NCBI GenBank assembly: GCA_045531455.1
Contig: JAZSEA010000069.1
Location: 1 to 8,584, forward strand
DNA from: CAG-390 sp045531455
Lineage (GTDB): Bacteria > Bacillota > Clostridia > Oscillospirales > CAG-272
Direction: 5' to 3'
DNA length: 8,584 nucleotides
The notes beneath the pieces were generated by a model, which was not told where the DNA came from, made no database searches, and worked only from the letters and a program-made list of their open reading frames with translations. This document shows, piece by piece, positions 4,923-8,584 of the stretch. Both the position numbers and the translations under genes were made by a program. How positions within the stretch are numbered: the stretch's first letter is position 1; the number at the start of each line of letters is the position of its first letter.

Positions 4923-7520
4923 ATGAAAAATTACAAGGAACACCGCGACAACGTGTTGGTCGAAATGACCCTCCTCGGGGATGAGCGCGCATTCGAGGAG
5001 CTCGTCATCCGCCACGAAAAGAGCGTCAAGGGCACCGCCTTCAAAATCACGGGCAACACCTTCTCCGCAGAGGATGCGGCGCAGGATGCCTTCGTTTCGG
5101 CGTGGCTTAACCTCGATAAGCTCTCAGACCGCGGGAAATTCGGCTCGTGGGTGTGTTCCATTGCCAAGAATCACGCCCGAAACCTCGTCCGAAAGTACAA
5201 AAATGCCGCCGCTGACATCAGTCTGAGCCTTCTTGAAGAGGTCGATCTGACGGGAAGCGACGAAAGCGGACTATATGAGCTCCTTTCCGCGGCATCTATC
5301 GGCGAGGCGGAGCGTGACGCAAAGCTCCACGATGCGCTCTCAAATCTCGGCGAAAAGATCCGTGAGACGATCTATCTGCATTATTTTGAGGGTCTGACCG
5401 TCGCGCAGATCGCCGAAAGGCTTTCACTCGTGACGGGAACTGTCAAATGGCGTCTCTTTGAGGGACGGCGTCTGCTCAGAAAGGAATACGGAATTATGGA
5501 CAAGGAATGCAGAGATAGTGATGATATCGTCACGCGCATAATGGATCAAGTCAAAAAGCTCAAGCTTTGGACGCTCAAAAACGACAAATCGGGATTTGCG
5601 AAGGACTACGAAGAAGTACTCAAAAACGTCATCGCCCTCGCCGATTCGGAAGAAAAGAGCCACGCGCTTGCGGACGTTCTTCTGCGCGGATATTGGTGGC
5701 TCCCGGGCAAGGAAAAGGACAAGATCCTCGCAGAGATCAAGGAAAATGCCATAAAGGGGCGAAACGAATACGTTCTCAGTATGGTTTTACTTGATGAAAA
5801 CGCGCGCTTGCGCGGACTTGAAAAGCAAACGGATAATCTGCGCGATGATCTGATCCCTTGGTGCGAGGAAAACGGGTTTACAAAGACCCGCGCCACGCTC
5901 AGCTTCTGGCTCGCGCGGATGATGCTCGTCCGCGATCACGCGCTGACAGATGAAGGTCTCGGCTATTTCAAGCAGGTCAAGTCCCTTCTGCCGCCCTCCG
6001 ACGTCTATTACGCACTCGCTGATGCGACCCTCGAGCTTTTCGATAAATACGGCTATTCGGCAAATACGCTTATTCAGGCTACGGGCGAGGAATTCCACTA
6101 CATCGACGGCAAGCTCTATTTCTGGCAGCGACCGGGCTTCGGCAGAGAAAAACCGGGACTCGAGAGCGCGATCTTCGACTACGCCGCCTGCTGTGATTCG
6201 CTTATTCTTGACGAAAATATGCAGGTCGGTGACAGCATTGTCTCGGAGTGCAAAAGATACACTCTTTCGTGCATTTCGGACTCGACTGCGGTAAACACGC
6301 CCGCGGGTCTCTTTGAAAACTGCAAGATCTTCCGCATTGACGGTCCTTTATGGACGAAAAACCGTGTCGAAACCGCTTTCTGCGAGGGAGTCGGCATAGT
6401 CAAGCAGACTTTGTCGGGCGACAGCTCCTCGCACGATTGGCTGCTTGCCGAATATAACGTCACGGGCGACGGTCTGCTTCCTCTGACTGCGGGCAACAGA
6501 TGGAAATACATCTGCGCGGGTGACAAGGACGCCGCGCCCGTCATCGACTCGACCTACCGCGTGACCTACTTTGACGGCAAAGCGGCGGTGTTGGCTTATT
6601 ACTTAATCTGCGAGGACACGCTCTTCAACCGCGCGAACTTCCGCGGCAATATGCTTGAAGCGGCAAGCAAGCTTTACCGTGCGGTCGGAAATAGCGTAGA
6701 GCCTTCCCTCGATTCGATCGAATGTATCAAGCGCGCCGTCAACTATGCCGAGAACGATATGCAACGCCTTCACGCGGAAATTGCGATGAAAGTTGCCGAA
6801 AATATCTGCGAAAACGACGAATCGAACCCCGATTACAAAGAAAAAAGCATCCGCGACTGGTTTGAGATCGAAGGTGTCGTCGAGGAGGAGGGCGGGATCC
6901 GCCTCTCGAATCGCAAACAGCGCGAGTACAAATTCGGCTCTTACATTCCGTTTGAGCTGACTAAAAAAAGTTACCCCGTGATGTATAACACGCCCTACTC
7001 GATCCTCTGCGAAAACACGGGCTGGCTCTGGAGCGACAAATGGGTCGACGGCTATTACGACAAGGGCAAAACGAAATGGGGACGCTTCCACGGCCGCGAC
7101 TACCGCATCGAAGTCACCGAAGAAGACTGCGAAACGAGCCTCGGCGTCTTCAAGAAATGCCGCCGCGTATTCGTCAACGTCGCGGGTATGCCCCAAGGCT
7201 ACTATTACCGCGGCGGTCACAAGACCTATTGGTTCGCGCCCGGCATCGGAATCGTCAAATACACCGCGCTTCACCACAAAAAGACCTGCATCTCGACCTG
7301 GGAGCTGACCGAATACCGCGGCAAGGGCTCGAAGGATGAATATTTTCCTCTCGGAGACGGATTCTTCCGCCGCTACGAGGCAATAGATATGCACCAAGGC
7401 TACCGCTCGTCGGTCGAATACACCTATTGTGTTGAAAATGATGACGTCACCATTTTCCGCAACGCTACGGGAAGGATGGCGAGAGAGGTATATGAGGCGA
7501 AAAAAGCGAAGGGAGAATAA
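4923..7520 (+). CDS. ECF-type sigma-70 family factor with a very large C-terminal extension
   Basis: The protein has 865 residues, whereas ordinary ECF factors have about 160-200. Sigma2 spans about 22-92, with the AEDAAQDAFVSAW helix and FGSWVCSIAKNHARN for core and -10 binding. Sigma4 spans about 135-187, with the helix-turn-helix LTVAQIAERLSLVTGTVKWRLFEGRRLL for -35 binding. Residues 195-385 look helical. From about 388 the sequence is beta-rich and repetitive. GLFENCKIF...EGVGIVKQTL...LLAEY (462-511) is echoed by GVFKKCRRVF...APGIGIVKYTA...ELTEY (741-798). Each is followed by a LPL/FPL-type module start (518-529, 808-818). Such G-G-IVK modules recall secreted or lipoprotein beta domains, but no signal peptide or membrane helix is present, so this protein should be cytoplasmic. 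The extension may sense a ligand or restrain the sigma part. It heads an operon with two membrane proteins. The sigma assignment is strong; the role of the extension is unknown. Confidence 0.9.
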   Translation: MKNYKEHRDNVLVEMTLLGDERAFEELVIRHEKSVKGTAFKITGNTFSAEDAAQDAFVSAWLNLDKLSDRGKFGSWVCSIAKNHARNLVRKYKNAAADISLSLLEEVDLTGSDESGLYELLSAASIGEAERDAKLHDALSNLGEKIRETIYLHYFEGLTVAQIAERLSLVTGTVKWRLFEGRRLLRKEYGIMDKECRDSDDIVTRIMDQVKKLKLWTLKNDKSGFAKDYEEVLKNVIALADSEEKSHALADVLLRGYWWLPGKEKDKILAEIKENAIKGRNEYVLSMVLLDENARLRGLEKQTDNLRDDLIPWCEENGFTKTRATLSFWLARMMLVRDHALTDEGLGYFKQVKSLLPPSDVYYALADATLELFDKYGYSANTLIQATGEEFHYIDGKLYFWQRPGFGREKPGLESAIFDYAACCDSLILDENMQVGDSIVSECKRYTLSCISDSTAVNTPAGLFENCKIFRIDGPLWTKNRVETAFCEGVGIVKQTLSGDSSSHDWLLAEYNVTGDGLLPLTAGNRWKYICAGDKDAAPVIDSTYRVTYFDGKAAVLAYYLICEDTLFNRANFRGNMLEAASKLYRAVGNSVEPSLDSIECIKRAVNYAENDMQRLHAEIAMKVAENICENDESNPDYKEKSIRDWFEIEGVVEEEGGIRLSNRKQREYKFGSYIPFELTKKSYPVMYNTPYSILCENTGWLWSDKWVDGYYDKGKTKWGRFHGRDYRIEVTEEDCETSLGVFKKCRRVFVNVAGMPQGYYYRGGHKTYWFAPGIGIVKYTALHHKKTCISTWELTEYRGKGSKDEYFPLGDGFFRRYEAIDMHQGYRSSVEYTYCVENDDVTIFRNATGRMAREVYEAKKAKGE

Positions 7521-7522
7521 CG

Positions 7523-7996
7523 ATGTCTATTCGAGTCATGAACTTTTGGCAGACGTTCCTGCGAAATATTCCGCTTCTCGGTTGCTTTGTTACCGTATTT
7601 TTCTGTTTCCGTGCGCTTTCGGGAACAGCAGTAGCAATATTTTTCCTTTCATTCTTCTTTCTCTATATGCTGTCGATGATCGCAAGCAGCCACGGCGTGC
7701 ACAAGCTTGAAGAATACGATTATGCTCTGACGACCAAAAACCGACTGAAATTTTCACTCCTGGCGAGTTTTCCGTGCTATCCGATGTGGCTTGTCTCGTC
7801 ACTATTTCCGATCAAAACGTGGTATGCCTGGGTAGTAACGGGGTTCCCGCTGATCGTGGTCGGAACCCTACCGATTTTTGAGATTTCTGACGAATACTGG
7901 CGTCGCGCACCGAAAATTTTTTTGTGGGCGTGTCATTTCGGAGTTTATCTTCTTTGCTTTTTGATCGGTCAAACCATACAAATCATACTGGAATAA
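7523..7996 (+). CDS. Polytopic membrane protein, unknown function (first of a tandem pair)
   Basis: This 157-residue protein has hydrophobic segments at about 13-31, 34-55, 77-95, 101-120 and 131-155, suggesting four or five helices. A polar, charged loop (about 57-75, HKLEEYDYALTTKNRLK) lies between the second and third, and a short acidic-basic loop (ISDEYWRRAPK) before the last. The start lies 2 nt after the sigma-factor stop, and the AGGGAG site lies inside the end of the sigma gene, so translation is probably coupled. The protein aligns by eye with its downstream neighbour in helix spacing, in the charged central loop and in the ending (VYLLCFLIG here, TYVACFLIG there). I do not recognise the family. 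A role as membrane partner or anti-sigma-like regulator is inference from position; no cytoplasmic anti-sigma domain is visible. Confidence 0.85.
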   Translation: MSIRVMNFWQTFLRNIPLLGCFVTVFFCFRALSGTAVAIFFLSFFFLYMLSMIASSHGVHKLEEYDYALTTKNRLKFSLLASFPCYPMWLVSSLFPIKTWYAWVVTGFPLIVVGTLPIFEISDEYWRRAPKIFLWACHFGVYLLCFLIGQTIQIILE

Positions 7997-7998
7997 AA

Positions 7999-8454
7999 AT
8001 GAAAACATACCTTCAAAAAAATCTACCGACCTTTGCGTTTTACGCGATAATTTTCATATTCTTCATCTCGCTTTGCGGGTTTTCGACGGCGGTTGGGATA
8101 ATCGTCTTCTTTGCGACCTATGCCTCGTCGATGACGGCAAACCGCTACGGTCGGATAAAGCTGCGGCGGCTCGAGCGCGATGGCGGGCTCACATTCGGGA
8201 AACGTATGCTCTTCTCGCATCTCGCGCTCTGCCCCACCTATTTTATATGGATCCTCGCCGCCATAGTTTCCTTTGATTCGTCGGGCGCGTGGATGGCGAT
8301 CAGTCTGCCGATCATTGCGATCAGCATTCTGCAGGTCTCCCTCCTGCTCGATCTTTATTGGGCGAAAAATCAGAGATACCTATTCTGGATCAGCCAGCTG
8401 ATCACCTACGTCGCTTGCTTTCTGATTGGGCATGGGCTTGCTAAATTGGTTTGA
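7999..8454 (+). CDS. Polytopic membrane protein, unknown function (second of a tandem pair)
   Basis: This protein has 151 residues, with hydrophobic segments at about 10-27, 29-48, 70-91, 97-118 and 127-148. A strongly basic loop at 49-69 (NRYGRIKLRRLERDGG) would be cytoplasmic by the positive-inside rule. The ATG at 7999 lies 2 nt after the upstream stop. An in-frame ATG at 7924 would add 25 residues overlapping the upstream gene in another frame, so I prefer 7999. The Shine-Dalgarno match (GGAA) is weak, which fits coupled translation. It is a diverged paralog of the preceding protein, with similar length, helix pattern and C-terminal CFLIG motif. The family is not recognised. It is the last gene of the sigma-factor operon. 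Confidence 0.83.
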   Translation: MKTYLQKNLPTFAFYAIIFIFFISLCGFSTAVGIIVFFATYASSMTANRYGRIKLRRLERDGGLTFGKRMLFSHLALCPTYFIWILAAIVSFDSSGAWMAISLPIIAISILQVSLLLDLYWAKNQRYLFWISQLITYVACFLIGHGLAKLV

Positions 8455-8456
8455 AA

Positions 8457-8490
8457 GGGGCTGTCTCGATAAAAAATGTGATACAGCCTC
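8457..8490. terminator. Possible terminator hairpin after the sigma-factor operon
   Basis: An imperfect 11-bp stem (8457-8467 with 8480-8490, one mismatch and one G-T pair) encloses an A-rich 12-nt loop, starting 2 nt after the last stop codon. There is no T-tract on the + strand after it, so termination here is uncertain. Its position just after the operon is the main support. Confidence 0.4.
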
Positions 8491-8546
8491 AATTAGTATT
8501 AAAATACGATAATATAGTCAACTTTTTCGTAAGAATGATATAACGA

Positions 8547-8580
8547 GTCCGTAGGGACCGACGTCCTCGGCGGTCCGGAC
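8547..8580. repeat. G+C-rich hairpin at the right edge, possible start of another intergenic repeat
   Basis: Arms GTCC (8547-8550) and GGAC (8577-8580) flank a GTAG bulge and an inner stem GGACCG/CGGTCC (8555-8560 with 8571-8576) around a 10-nt loop, which can pair alternatively through CCGA/TCGG. Its G+C-rich character contrasts sharply with the A+T-rich 8491-8546. The window ends 4 nt later, so whether it belongs to a longer element cannot be seen. Confidence 0.5.
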
Positions 8581-8584
8581 CCAT

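Noticed and set aside
4578..5015. A 145-codon open frame on the - strand across the sigma-factor leader
   Set aside because: It runs through the repeat hairpins, the promoter and the start of the sigma gene, and its translation has no family signature.
6603..7397. A 264-codon open frame on the - strand
   Set aside because: It is antisense to the C-terminal part of the sigma-factor gene, with low-complexity Val/Ala/Phe-rich composition typical of a shadow frame.
7924..7998. A 25-residue N-terminal extension of the last membrane protein
   Set aside because: It would overlap the upstream gene in another frame and is hydrophilic without a ribosome binding site. The ATG at 7999, 2 nt after the upstream stop, fits coupling.
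4615..8483. A shared 13-mer, AAAAAATGTGATA, at 4615-4627 (promoter spacer and -10) and 8471-8483 (hairpin loop)
   Set aside because: It is A-rich, and the flanking sequences do not continue the match, so chance is a sufficient explanation.
8519..8524. TTGACT on the - strand as a leftward -35 element
   Set aside because: The best -10 candidate at the right spacing is poor, and no leftward gene exists to be driven.

Overview
The window looks like chromosomal DNA of an uncultured or gut-type Bacillota, probably class Clostridia. The pointers are AGGAG-type ribosome binding sites, a clean SigA-type promoter, closely packed same-strand operons, a DUF4091/GH123-like enzyme, and intergenic repeats built from strong variable-arm hairpins. 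This placement is an impression from style and was not tested. All supported genes lie on the + strand. No tRNA, rRNA, CRISPR array, transposase or phage gene was seen.

Layout. Positions 1-143 hold a composite hairpin element (copy 1). Positions 177-4413 form a probable operon: a small three-helix membrane protein; a HAD phosphatase; an A+T-rich gene resembling DUF4304 proteins; a second HAD phosphatase paralogous to the first; and a 559-residue cytoplasmic GH123/DUF4091-like glycosidase. Positions 4414-4922 are a 509-bp non-coding region. It holds a second copy of the composite element in + orientation (copy 3) that ends in a strong intrinsic-terminator-like hairpin, then a near-consensus extended -10 promoter, then another copy in inverted orientation (copy 2), then a plain leader. 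Positions 4923-8454 form a second operon: an 865-residue ECF sigma factor with a very large C-terminal extension, followed by two small, mutually similar polytopic membrane proteins. Positions 8455-8584 hold two further hairpins and no gene.

How it may work together. The first operon suggests sugar or glycan metabolism, with an intracellular glycosidase and two small-phosphate-ester phosphatases; the substrates cannot be read from the sequence. The second operon looks like a regulatory unit. Its sigma factor carries sigma2 and sigma4 regions in about the first 190 residues. The rest is a helical segment followed by repeated beta-rich modules with a G-[VI]-G-I-V-K signature, which may sense or restrain the sigma activity. 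The two membrane proteins are translationally coupled to it and may be its partners.

The most interesting signals are (1) the composite element, present three times with the same hairpin order but different, compensating arm sequences; (2) the sigma factor with its repeated C-terminal modules and coupled membrane-protein pair; and (3) the position of an inverted element copy immediately downstream of the sigma operon promoter.
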